Notes: generated by a model from the sequence alone, not told the origin. A DNA stretch of 14,258 bases from LMUY01 sp964245075 (GCA_964245075.1 CAXTLC010000094.1:1-14258), one strand, 5' to 3'; shown: positions 6,530 through 12,854, numbered from the stretch's first letter. Numbers and translations: made by a program.

Positions 6530-6834
6530 CAGGAAGCCCGGCGCTCGCGCTCGATCGGCGCCACCTCGGGCTTTCCGTGCTTAGCAAACAAGTCGTTCAA
6601 CGCCTCAGCCATGAGGTTCTGAACGGTTGTCTTGCGCTCGACCGCGAGGCCGCGAAGCTGCCACGCTACATCCTCCGGAAAGTGGGCCGCGATTTGCTTC
6701 GTACCCATGCGGGTCTTTGCGATACGCCCTGACGTTTCCGATGCGGCCTCTGTAGACGAAAATGACGATACCTCGGACCGGCGGGTGCTCCCGGCAGCAG
6801 CGGCGACCGCCGCTAGATTTGGCCGCTTGCTCAT
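6529..6834 (-). CDS. parB: Ribbon-helix-helix centromere-binding protein (ParG/ParB-like)
   Basis: The 101-aa product starts MSKRPNLAAVAAAAGS, has a disordered Ser/Thr/Glu-rich stretch to about residue 40, and ends in a ribbon-helix-helix fold (KQIAAHFPEDVAWQLRGLAV, then KTTVQNLMAEALNDLFAKHG). This is the design of type Ib partition proteins, which bind centromere repeats and stimulate ParA ATPase with the flexible N-terminus. I chose ATG 6834 because it overlaps the parA stop (ATGA) and has GGAG upstream; the longer reading from 6873 runs over parA. It probably also represses the operon. Confidence 0.85.
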   Translation of the reverse strand: MSKRPNLAAVAAAAGSTRRSEVSSFSSTEAASETSGRIAKTRMGTKQIAAHFPEDVAWQLRGLAVERKTTVQNLMAEALNDLFAKHGKPEVAPIERERRAS

Positions 6835-7475
6835 CGTGCCATCTCCTTTGTCGGCGTGTCGACAATCTGACATATCGCAGTGTAGAGATGTCTAATATCT
6901 GACGCAGCCCTACCCTCCGCTTCGTACTCGGTGACTGTAAGCCCCGCCTGGGCCGCATACTCGAAGGCGACCCTCTGGCCGATCTGCGCCGTGCAAACCG
7001 TAAGGCCCATCGCGGCAATCGCCTCGGCTGCTTGCTCATGCCTGGTCCCCTGGGCCGGAACCGCGTTCAAGATCACCAATGGGGGGCGTCTAGCTCGCCC
7101 ATGTACAAGCTCTGCTGTCGCCCGAAGTGTCTCCAAGTCGAGAATCGACGGCTTACAGGGGATCAAAACTAAGTCGGCTGCCTTGGCAGCCTCAGCCGCC
7201 GCCTGTTCAACACGTGCGGGCGTATCAACGATGGCGATGTCGATGCCAGCCTGCTCGGCTTTTGCCAGGGCGGCAACCAGGCGCGCGGGCTGAGCGTCCA
7301 TAACTGCCGGCGCGTCTCGCCCCCGACGATCGCTCCACTTGCACGCGCTCGCCTGGGGATCGAGGTCGATCACCAAAACACTTCGGCCAGCCGCTTCGGC
7401 CGCAACGGCAAGCGACAGAGCCAACGTGGTCTTACCAGTGCCACCCTTCTGCGCGATCATGGCTAATGTCAGCAT
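6831..7475 (-). CDS. parA: ParA partition ATPase, type Ib
   Basis: The 214-aa protein has the deviant Walker A motif KGGTGKTT (residues 10-17), the Walker A' region VLVIDLDPQASA, and Walker B IAIVDTPA. There is no N-terminal helix-turn-helix, and the length fits small ParF-like ATPases that work with ribbon-helix-helix partners. It would move plasmid copies apart on the nucleoid. ATG 7475 is chosen because it begins MLTLAMIAQKGG and AGAGGTG lies 6 nt upstream; the 285-aa reading includes unrelated intergenic sequence. It is first in a three-gene operon with tight overlaps. An 11-bp sequence near its 3' end is repeated in inverse orientation in its promoter region. Confidence 0.92.
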   Translation of the reverse strand: MLTLAMIAQKGGTGKTTLALSLAVAAEAAGRSVLVIDLDPQASACKWSDRRGRDAPAVMDAQPARLVAALAKAEQAGIDIAIVDTPARVEQAAAEAAKAADLVLIPCKPSILDLETLRATAELVHGRARRPPLVILNAVPAQGTRHEQAAEAIAAMGLTVCTAQIGQRVAFEYAAQAGLTVTEYEAEGRAASDIRHLYTAICQIVDTPTKEMAR

Positions 7476-7551
7476 TTCGACACCTCTAGTTGTCGACACG
7501 TCTAAGTGCAGACTGCCTGACATGTCGCTTAGCAGACACCTTGATTCGCTT
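7476..7551. promoter_or_regulatory. parS: Repeat cluster upstream of parA: probable parS centromere and operator
   Basis: Two 12-mers differing at one base, TCGACACCTCTA (7477-7488) and TCGACACGTCTA (7493-7504), lie 16 bp apart. An 8-bp palindrome GACATGTC (7519-7526) and an imperfect inverted copy CTTAGCAGAC (7528-7537) of GTCTAAG (7500-7506) follow. Type Ib par loci carry short repeats in this position. Spacing to the parA start shows that a bound protein would block its promoter or ribosome site. Confidence 0.55.
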
Positions 7552-8271
7552 CTAGTAAATTGGTGTTGGTGCTTCTGCTCGTGCCAACAACCGCCGCACC
7601 TGCGCCGGCGACCAGGCCAGCTTGCCCGCCGGCGTGAGTACGCCGTAAGTGTGCAGTTCCGCCGCGATAGCGCGAAGGCTGCTTGCACCTTCGGCTTGCA
7701 CCTGGCGCACTACGGCCAGCACGTCCGCCGCTCGCGCTGCCACCTGGCGGCTGCGCGCCTGCCGGGCTGCCGCCGCCATCTGTGCCGTCGCCGGGGTAGG
7801 GGAGGGGTTACCCAGGCGAACGCCGCGCGTCTTTGCCACGGCGAGGGCCGCGCGCGTCCGCTGGCTGATCAACCCCGCCTCCAGCTCGGCAACCGCCGCC
7901 ATTTGCGTCAGCATGAACTTGCCCACCGGTCCAGCCGGCAACGTGGGCAGGTCGCAGAACACGACACCGGCCTCGCCGCTGCCCTCCACCACTGACAGCA
8001 GAAAACGCGCGTTGCGCGCCAGCCGGTCCAGTTTGGCGATGACCAGCACGGCCCGGCGGGTGCGGCAAGAAGCCAACGCGGCGGCAAGCTGCGGCCGATC
8101 GGCGCGCTTGCCGCTCTCCACCTCCTGGAACTCCGCCACCACCTCGCCGCCGGCCTGGATGACGTGTGCCGCCACGGCCTGGCGCTGCGCTTCAAGGCCA
8201 AGCCCGGAGCGGCCCTGGCCATCGGTGGAAACCCGGAGATAGCTGACAAAACGGGGGCGGGGAGGCGGCAT
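7552..8271 (-). CDS. Serine recombinase (resolvase/invertase family)
   Basis: The 239-aa protein has the resolvase catalytic domain: FVSYLRVSTDGQ with the nucleophile Ser15, then VLVIAKLDRLARNARFLL (the conserved Arg motif) and LTQMAAVAELEAGLISQRTR. The C-terminal part (LRAIAAELHTYGVLTP, WSPAQVRRLLAR) is a helix-turn-helix-like domain common in recombinases slightly longer than Tn3 resolvase. It may resolve plasmid multimers or derive from a transposon. The ATG follows the merR TAG without any gap (TAGATG), so it is translationally coupled to the mercury regulator. No transposase gene is present. The start is supported by this junction and by the normal N-terminus. Confidence 0.9.
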   Translation of the reverse strand: MPPPRPRFVSYLRVSTDGQGRSGLGLEAQRQAVAAHVIQAGGEVVAEFQEVESGKRADRPQLAAALASCRTRRAVLVIAKLDRLARNARFLLSVVEGSGEAGVVFCDLPTLPAGPVGKFMLTQMAAVAELEAGLISQRTRAALAVAKTRGVRLGNPSPTPATAQMAAAARQARSRQVAARAADVLAVVRQVQAEGASSLRAIAAELHTYGVLTPAGKLAWSPAQVRRLLARAEAPTPIY

Positions 8272-8682
8272 CTAGGCAGTTCCATTGTGCGACAGGGCGT
8301 CGATCAAAGGGCAGCCTGCCTGCGTACCAGAATCGCACTCCCGGACCGCTTTGGCGAGCGCGCGCTCCATGGAGCGAAGGTCAATGATCTTGGCGCGAAC
8401 ATCGGCCAGGTGCTTGGCCGCGAGCGTTCGTACTTCGGAACAGGCACCCTCGCCGGAGGCGGCCAGTCGCAGCAACGCGCGCACCTCATCAAGGGTGAAC
8501 CCCAATTCTCGTGCCCGCCGGACAAAGATCAGCCGCCCCACATCCCCGGCTGCATAGTGGCGATACCGGCCCCGCCGCCGTGGCTGGGGCAGCACGCCGA
8601 CCTTTTCATAAAAACGGACGGTCTCGATGGCGCATCCCGTCCTTCGGGAAAACTCCCCGATTGGCATGTCGTCGCCACCCAT
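8272..8682 (-). CDS. merR: MerR mercury-responsive regulator
   Basis: The 136-aa protein has the MerR winged helix (residues 6-70: MPIGEFSRRTGCAIETVRFYE, RYRHY), the dimer helix, and cysteines C81, C116 and C124. These correspond to the three Hg(II) ligands of Tn501 MerR (82, 117, 126), so Hg(II) sensing is likely; the loop between the last two is one residue shorter. ATG 8682 is chosen for the GGAGG 8 nt upstream; ATG 8667 is an alternative and longer readings cross the operator. It diverges from merT over a textbook promoter. The downstream gene is the resolvase. It shares the general fold with the ZntR-like protein at 2161-2565 but has a different metal site. Confidence 0.9.
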   Translation of the reverse strand: MGGDDMPIGEFSRRTGCAIETVRFYEKVGVLPQPRRRGRYRHYAAGDVGRLIFVRRARELGFTLDEVRALLRLAASGEGACSEVRTLAAKHLADVRAKIIDLRSMERALAKAVRECDSGTQAGCPLIDALSHNGTA

Positions 8683-8704
8683 CGAGCGTGCCTCCAGATT
8701 GCAC

Positions 8705-8735
8705 TTGAGTCTGTAGTGACTACAGACCCTAAGGT
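8705..8735 (+). promoter_or_regulatory. merT promoter and MerR operator
   Basis: TTGAGT (8705-8710) and TAAGGT (8730-8735) are 19 bp apart. The spacer is filled by GTCTGTAGT-G-ACTACAGAC (8709-8727), a perfect 9-bp inverted repeat with a single central base. This over-long spacer with a dyad is what MerR proteins untwist. Confidence 0.85.
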
Positions 8736-8765
8736 CCGCCGATCTCGGCGACAAGGAGACTGGCC

Positions 8766-9140
8766 ATGCTCTCGACTGAAACGAACCGCCTATCGGATCA
8801 CCAGCAGCTCCGCGATACCGGAGCGACATTGCTGACCCTGGGCGGTGTGGCAGCAGCTTTTGGCGTGGCGTCCTGCTGCGGCCTGCCGTTCCTGCTGGCG
8901 ACGTTCGGGCTGAGTTCGGCGTGGCTGGGCGGCATTGCGCTGCTGGCTGCCCCACACCGACCGCTGCTTCTTTGGGCTGGCGCACTCTGCCTCGCCGTGG
9001 GGGCTGTGCTGCTTTGGCGACGGAGGACGACGAATTGCACCTCGGAAGCGGTGTGCTCCAAGCCAGCCGTCCGCACCATGACGGCAGTCGGGCTGCTCGC
9101 CGGCCTAGTCCTGCTGACCATCGGATATCTCTATGCCTGA
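8766..9140 (+). CDS. merT: MerT-type mercuric ion transport protein
   Basis: The 124-aa membrane protein has three predicted transmembrane segments (about residues 20-48, 54-84, 104-123). The vicinal pair C37-C38 lies in the first (GVASCCGLPFLLATFG), and C91 and C97 lie in the cytoplasmic loop, matching the two cysteine pairs of MerT that pass Hg(II) inward. AAGGAG is 7 nt before ATG 8766. It is first in the operon activated by MerR and overlaps or abuts the next small gene. In classical operons MerT delivers Hg(II) to MerA, but neither merA nor merP is in the window. Confidence 0.88.
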   Translation: MLSTETNRLSDHQQLRDTGATLLTLGGVAAAFGVASCCGLPFLLATFGLSSAWLGGIALLAAPHRPLLLWAGALCLAVGAVLLWRRRTTNCTSEAVCSKPAVRTMTAVGLLAGLVLLTIGYLYA

Positions 9141-9147
9141 GGTGCCC

Positions 9148-9366
9148 ATGATTGCGGATTCGACGATCACCTGCCCGCAGTGCGGATTTGCGGCGACCGA
9201 GACCATGCCGACTGATGCCTGCCAGTTCTTCTATGACTGCAAAGGCTGCGGCACGCTGCTACGCCCCAAGGCCGGCGACTGCTGCGTATTCTGCTCGTTC
9301 GGCACCGTGCTCTGCCCGCCTATCCAGGAAAACGGCAAGGAAGCTCGCTGCTGCACCTCGGCTTAG
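9148..9366 (+). CDS. Cys-rich GDCCVFCS-motif protein, probable Hg/metal-binding partner of MerT
   Basis: The 72-aa soluble protein has 11 cysteines. An N-terminal zinc-ribbon-like CPQCG (9-13) is followed by C25, C31-x-x-C34, then the strongly patterned GDCCVFCSFG (43-52), LCPPIQ and a terminal CC. I recall similar GDCCVFCSYG proteins, mostly unnamed, next to merT-like genes, but know no proven function. A role as cytoplasmic Hg(II) acceptor or chaperone for MerT is inference from position and Cys content. ATG 9148 is chosen because GAGG lies 5 nt upstream; ATG 9133 overlaps the merT end and is possible. Confidence 0.8.
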   Translation: MIADSTITCPQCGFAATETMPTDACQFFYDCKGCGTLLRPKAGDCCVFCSFGTVLCPPIQENGKEARCCTSA

Positions 9367-9371
9367 GCCAG

Positions 9372-9413
9372 GTGTATCACTTCGGGAAACGGACGTTTGA
9401 CAAAATGATACAC
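9372..9413. repeat. Inverted repeat between convergent mer and mgtC genes
   Basis: GTGTATCA (9372-9379) and TGATACAC (9406-9413) are perfect 8-bp arms around 26 bp, and the right arm touches the mgtC stop codon (TAA, 9416-9414). The position suits a bidirectional terminator, but the arms are only half GC. The alternative, a recombination core for a serine recombinase at the edge of the mercury module, also fits its shape. Confidence 0.4.
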
Positions 9414-10142
9414 TTAGGAGGTCGCCTCCACAGACCAAGTGGCGGACAGGATCAGCGGTGAGTGTTCCAATGCTGCAACCACTGCGTCCAGCTCTGCCTC
9501 TTCAGCCGTCGTCGGAACTAAGATAGCCGCTAGTTCGACGTGCTCGTCGTTATCCGACAGCGTTTCGACCTCCCGGACCGGATAGCTTGCCCGGTCCAAC
9601 TCGGTGTCGAGCAGGTCTCGCACGTCGGATACATCCCGAGGGTGGCAGGTGACGTGGACCGAATATTTCGCCTCTGTCACGCTGGCATCGATCGGGCGTC
9701 GATTGACCCAGTTCACCAAGGGACGCAGCAGCGTGTTGCCGGCCAGAACGAACCCGGCCAGGGTGGCAGCCTCTGCTGGCAAGCCGCTTCCGGACAACGT
9801 GCCGACCGCAGCGGAGCACCACAAAGTCGCGGCCGTATTCAATCCACGGATGTTGGTGCCATCCTTCAGAATCACGCCCGCCCCGAGAAAACCGATGCCG
9901 GAGATGACGTAGGAGATGATCCGGGTCGCCCCTTCCGTCCCGAGCAAGCGAAGGCCCAAATCCGAGAACGCTGCGGCACCCACAGCCACAAGCACATTCG
10001 TTCTGAGGCCTGCCGACCGTTGCCGCCATTGGCGTTCGAGGCCGATAAGAGTGCCCAACACGAACGACGTCGCATAGCTCACGAGGGTATGGGCGTAAGG
10101 GCTGGCCACAAAGGTGGTCCACCAAGCCGAGACGGTGGCCAT
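9414..10142 (-). CDS. mgtC: MgtC/SapB-family membrane protein with ACT-like tail
   Basis: The 242-aa protein has about four to five transmembrane segments with the family signatures GTLIGLERQWRQRSAGLRT, SGIGFLGAGVILKDG and IRGLNTAATLWCSAAVGTLSG. Residues about 155-242 form a soluble ACT-like domain (YSVHVTCHPRDVSDVRDLL, VELAAILVP), as in full-length MgtC. Family members support growth at low Mg2+ and, in pathogens, modulate ATP synthase; transport itself is doubtful. It follows the CsoR-fold repressor by 2 nt. ATG 10142 is chosen; TTG 10148 overlaps the upstream stop and is possible. Control by that repressor is likely. An Mg2+-related NRAMP homologue is encoded on the other side. Confidence 0.9.
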   Translation of the reverse strand: MATVSAWWTTFVASPYAHTLVSYATSFVLGTLIGLERQWRQRSAGLRTNVLVAVGAAAFSDLGLRLLGTEGATRIISYVISGIGFLGAGVILKDGTNIRGLNTAATLWCSAAVGTLSGSGLPAEAATLAGFVLAGNTLLRPLVNWVNRRPIDASVTEAKYSVHVTCHPRDVSDVRDLLDTELDRASYPVREVETLSDNDEHVELAAILVPTTAEEAELDAVVAALEHSPLILSATWSVEATS

Positions 10143-10144
10143 AT

Positions 10145-10432
10145 TCAAGTCAGATAGGAGTGGACGATGCCGATTAGCTCTTCGGCCGCACGGGAGGCCT
10201 CGCTCTTCGTCTCGGCCTCTACAACCTGCTCCCGGATATGATCCTCAATCACCTCCGCGATAAAGCCGTCCATCGCACCCCGGCAGGCCGTCGCCTGCTG
10301 CAACAGCTTAGCGCTGGGCGCATCCTGTTCAGTGATCGCTCGCTGTAAGGCGTCGACTTGGCCGCGGATGCGACTAAGTCTCTTCACCAACTTGGTCTTT
10401 TCCGCACCCGCGTTCGATTTTACGCTTGCCAT
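10145..10432 (-). CDS. RcnR/CsoR/FrmR-family (DUF156) repressor lacking the conserved Cys
   Basis: The 95-aa all-helical protein has the DUF156 pattern: LVKRLSRIRGQVDALQRAI, LLQQATACRGAMDGFIAEV, EDHIREQV and a C-terminal IVHSYL. In FrmR and RcnR the invariant Cys35 precedes the LQQ helix (ECRAILQQ); here the same place reads PSAKLLQQ, so Ser40 replaces it. H65 is kept, and a different Cys, C50, lies within the helix. Metal or aldehyde sensing must therefore use other ligands. ATG 10432 has GGGAG 4 nt upstream; ATG 10435 is too close to it. It is the first gene of an operon with mgtC and has a G/C-tract operator at its start. Confidence 0.87.
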   Translation of the reverse strand: MASVKSNAGAEKTKLVKRLSRIRGQVDALQRAITEQDAPSAKLLQQATACRGAMDGFIAEVIEDHIREQVVEAETKSEASRAAEELIGIVHSYLT

Positions 10433-10433
10433 C

Positions 10434-10449
10434 ATACTCCCAGGGGTAT
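10434..10449. promoter_or_regulatory. CsoR/RcnR-type operator at the repressor start
   Basis: ATACTCCCAGGGGTAT is a near-perfect inverted repeat (7 of 8 positions) with AT-rich ends and a G/C tract, the usual look of FrmR/RcnR/CsoR sites. It covers the ribosome binding site of the repressor gene, so binding would shut off the repressor and mgtC. No second copy was seen near the NRAMP gene. Confidence 0.6.
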
Positions 10450-10499
10450 AGCCCGCCGTGGTCCGCAATGCGAGGCTCATGGCTGAGCGTCGCGGGCAA

Positions 10500-10744
10500 A
10501 CGCTCCCGGCACCAGCTGGTCCGCAACCAAATTAAGGGACTTCATGAACCCGCTTTCTACCAGCCAGCCCCTGGAAGACGACAGTAGGCGCTCTGCGCCT
10601 GTTCTGACGGCTTCTCCGGGCTGGATCATCCGTGCTCGGGTGTGCATGAACCCACCGAGGTCTCCGCGCTGCTGATGCGCTGACGCCTGGGCGGTCGCGC
10701 CCTCCCGAGCTTGAGCCAACCGCTTAAGCGAAAGGAGGCAGCCG
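10500..10744 (+). promoter_or_regulatory. Structured leader of the small ORF-NRAMP operon, possible RNA switch
   Basis: About 245 nt without an ordinary gene precede the small protein. Stems visible by eye are AGGCGC-TCT-GCGCCT (10586-10600) enclosed by CCAGCCC/GGGCTGG (10564-10570 with 10618-10624), a CTCGG/CCGAG stem near 10635-10660, and the palindrome CGCTTAAGCG (10721-10730) just before the ribosome site. CCTCC at 10701-10705 can pair with the GGAGG at 10734-10738 and hide it. A short Pro-rich ORF (10544-10675) lies within. I do not recognise the M-box or yybP-ykoY consensus. Regulation by Mg2+ is a guess from the downstream gene. Confidence 0.4.
10544..10675 (+). CDS. Possible 43-aa leader peptide
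   Basis: ATG 10544 has AAGGGA about 4 nt upstream and the frame runs to TGA 10673-10675. The peptide starts MNPLSTSQPLEDD and ends MNPPRSPRC; an internal ATG (10646) would give only those last nine residues. Seven prolines, including PP, and an acidic run are features of ribosome-stalling leaders such as MgtL, which respond to low Mg2+. There is no homology evidence, and it could be chance. Confidence 0.3.
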   Translation: MNPLSTSQPLEDDSRRSAPVLTASPGWIIRARVCMNPPRSPRC

Positions 10745-10966
10745 ATGGCCGCCCTTCTCAACATCGTTGATCTGCGCCGGCACGCCTTTCCGGCAAACTT
10801 CATGACCGGTTTCGTCCCCGAGACCAGCCATTTCGATAGGCCGCGCCCGCCTCGTGGCGGCAGCGATCACACGCGCTTGCTGGCCCGGTGGCACATAGGC
10901 ACCGAGGGCCGCCCGGTGTGCTCTTGGTCGGTCGTCGGCCACGAGGTCAGAGCATCGCCTTGCTGA
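10745..10966 (+). CDS. Small unknown protein upstream of the NRAMP homologue
   Basis: The 73-aa product starts MAALLNIVDLRRHAFPANFM and contains FDRPRPPRGG and a tail RWHIGTEGRPVCSW. The ATG has a strong ribosome site (AAAGGAGG, 6 nt upstream), which supports expression. It has no signal peptide or membrane segment. The RWH...RPVCSW ending is like that of other small uncharacterised proteins I have seen, without known function. It lies 88 nt before the NRAMP gene on the same strand, behind the structured leader, and is probably co-transcribed. No function is assigned. Confidence 0.55.
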   Translation: MAALLNIVDLRRHAFPANFMTGFVPETSHFDRPRPPRGGSDHTRLLARWHIGTEGRPVCSWSVVGHEVRASPC

Positions 10967-11054
10967 CCCGGCACAGGCGCTTCGTGCGCCCGCCGCAACA
11001 CCGCTCCACGGCACAAACCGACCGCATTCCGTCACTCGCTCATTCGAGGCTTTC

Positions 11055-12686
11055 ATGCTCGACACGAATCTGACTGACCTGCCGCGCCGCCCGACGGCCC
11101 AGCTTGACGCTGCTCATAAGGGCGACATCAACGGTGCTCTGGGCACGATCTATGAGGGTGACCTCCGCCCGCGCCGGACCCTCTCGGCCAAGCTGAAGAC
11201 GCTGGCCGCCATCATCGGACCAGGCTTGATCGTCATGGTGGGCGACAACGACGCCGGCGCCTTCGCGACCTACACGCAAGCTGGCCAGAACTACGGCACG
11301 GCGCTGCTGTGGACGCTGCTGCTCCTGGTGCCGGTGCTCTACGTCAACCAAGAGATGGTGCTGCGCCTCGGCGCGGTTGCCGGCGTTGGCCATGCTCGGC
11401 TGATCTTGGAACGATTCGGCAAGTTTTGGGGCGCGTTTAGCGTCATCGACTTGTTCATCCTGAACGGATTGACCATCGTGACCGAGTTCATTGGCGTCAG
11501 CCTGGGCCTCGACTACCTCGGCCTGCCCAAGATTTGGGGCGTCTTGGTCGCGGCAGGCGTGACCATGCTGGCTGCGACCACGGGCAATTTCCGCCGCTTC
11601 GAGCGGTTCTCGCTGCTGCTATGCCTGGGCAGCCTGCTGTTGGTACCCGTCATGCTGATGGTGCATCCGCCGGTCGGCGAGATCGCCCGCGATTTGGTGA
11701 TCCCGCGCCTGCCTGAGACGGACAAGCTCTCGGACGTGCTGCTGCTGATTATCGCCATTGTCGGCACCACGGTCGCGCCTTGGCAGTTGTTCTTTCAACA
11801 GAGCTACGTGATCGACAAGCACATCACGCCACGCTTCATGGCTTACGAAAAGATCGACCTCGGCATCGGCATCGTGTTCGTCATTGTCGGCGCAGTTGCC
11901 ATGATGGCGTTCTGCGCCGCGACGTTCGTCGGGCACCCGGAGGCAGGCAACTTCACTGATGCCGGCGGCGTGGCGGCAGGACTGGCCAAGTACGTTGGCG
12001 CGTTGCCGGCGACGCTGTTCGCCATCGCGCTGATCGACGCCAGCATCATCGGTGCCTCGGCCGTGTCACTGGCGACGGCCTATGCGCTGGGGGACGTGCT
12101 GTCACTCAAGCATTCGCTGCACCGAGGCGCCCGGGACGCGCGCGGGTTCTACGTCGTCTACTGCGGCCTAATTGCGGCGGCCGCGGCGCTGGTGCTGGTG
12201 CCCGGCGCTCCGCTGGGCCTTATCACCGAAGCGGTGCAGACTCTGGCGGGCGTGCTGCTACCTTCCGCGACGGTGTTCCTTCTGCTGCTGTGCAACGATC
12301 GCGCGGTGCTTGGCCCGTGGGTGAACGGCAAGTGGACCAACCTGTTCACCGGGTCGGTGATCGGCATTCTGGTCATGCTCTCCATCGTGCTCACGGCCTC
12401 GGTGCTCTACCCGACGATCACCGGCGAGCAAATTCTTTGGATTCTCGGCGCCGGGACTGTGCTGGCCCTGGTGGCGACCGGAGTGACGCTGGCGTTTCGC
12501 ACCCCTGTGACCGAGCCGCCACTGGATCGCGCGCTGCGCCCGGCTTGGCGCATGCGCCCGCTGACCCAGTTGACGCCAGCACGACTGACCGGTGCCACTC
12601 GGGTCTGGATGATCGTGCTGCGCTGCTACCTGCTCTTGGCTGTGGCCCTGGTTATAGTGCGCGTTGTGCAGCTCGCGTTGAGCTGA
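11055..12686 (+). CDS. NRAMP-family divalent metal transporter with NRMT-like (Mg2+) metal site
   Basis: The 543-aa protein has about 11-12 transmembrane segments and a long polar N-terminus (to residue 50). TM1 begins GPGLIVMVGDNDAGAFAT, where transition-metal NRAMPs have DPGN: D66 is kept, Pro is Ala67 and the Asn ligand is Ala69. TM6 reads GTTVAPWQLFFQQS where MPH is usual, so the Met ligand is Ala and His is Trp. Loss of this Met is known to let NRAMPs accept Mg2+ or Ca2+, and the NRMT clade of Mg2+ transporters lacks it. I infer Mg2+ uptake, perhaps Mn2+. GAGG lies upstream of ATG 11055. The C-terminal 60 residues are polar plus one last membrane segment. Confidence 0.88.
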   Translation: MLDTNLTDLPRRPTAQLDAAHKGDINGALGTIYEGDLRPRRTLSAKLKTLAAIIGPGLIVMVGDNDAGAFATYTQAGQNYGTALLWTLLLLVPVLYVNQEMVLRLGAVAGVGHARLILERFGKFWGAFSVIDLFILNGLTIVTEFIGVSLGLDYLGLPKIWGVLVAAGVTMLAATTGNFRRFERFSLLLCLGSLLLVPVMLMVHPPVGEIARDLVIPRLPETDKLSDVLLLIIAIVGTTVAPWQLFFQQSYVIDKHITPRFMAYEKIDLGIGIVFVIVGAVAMMAFCAATFVGHPEAGNFTDAGGVAAGLAKYVGALPATLFAIALIDASIIGASAVSLATAYALGDVLSLKHSLHRGARDARGFYVVYCGLIAAAAALVLVPGAPLGLITEAVQTLAGVLLPSATVFLLLLCNDRAVLGPWVNGKWTNLFTGSVIGILVMLSIVLTASVLYPTITGEQILWILGAGTVLALVATGVTLAFRTPVTEPPLDRALRPAWRMRPLTQLTPARLTGATRVWMIVLRCYLLLAVALVIVRVVQLALS

Positions 12687-12833
12687 GGCCAACGGTGAGC
12701 CGAACGCGGGGATGGCAAGGATCATTGCTGGCCATCTCTCCTCGTGATCGAGTGACGCAGAGGAAGCCATGACAAAGGCTATTCGAGGCATTTTCCACGA
12801 TGAGGCGAACCATCCATAAAGCGCATAATCATT

Positions 12834-12849
12834 GCCCGCTGCGGCGGGC
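12834..12849 (-). terminator. Hairpin downstream of the DUF6118 gene
   Basis: GCCCGC (12834-12839) and GCGGGC (12844-12849) form a 6-bp GC stem with a 4-nt loop, 5 nt beyond the DUF6118 stop codon. The reverse strand continues AATGATTATG without a U-run, so termination strength is doubtful. It also ends the 168-nt gap after the NRAMP gene, in which I see no convincing gene. Confidence 0.45.
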
Positions 12850-12854
12850 GATGC

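Noticed and set aside
6883..6902. TGTCTAATATCTGAC-like element as a resolvase res site
   Set aside because: It lies in parA coding sequence, only one subsite is visible, and a partition-protein site explains it equally well.
10500..10744. Known riboswitch (M-box or yybP-ykoY)
   Set aside because: The conserved sequence blocks I remember for these classes are not visible; a covariance-model search would settle it.
10477..10803. 108-aa minus-strand reading opposite the leader
   Set aside because: No family pattern, no ribosome site, and it crosses the strong ribosome site and start of the small plus-strand gene.
12769..12819. 16-codon ORF after the NRAMP gene (MTKAIRGIFHDEANHP) with GAGGA upstream
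   Set aside because: Too short to judge; could be the remnant of a longer gene, no support beyond the ribosome-site-like sequence.
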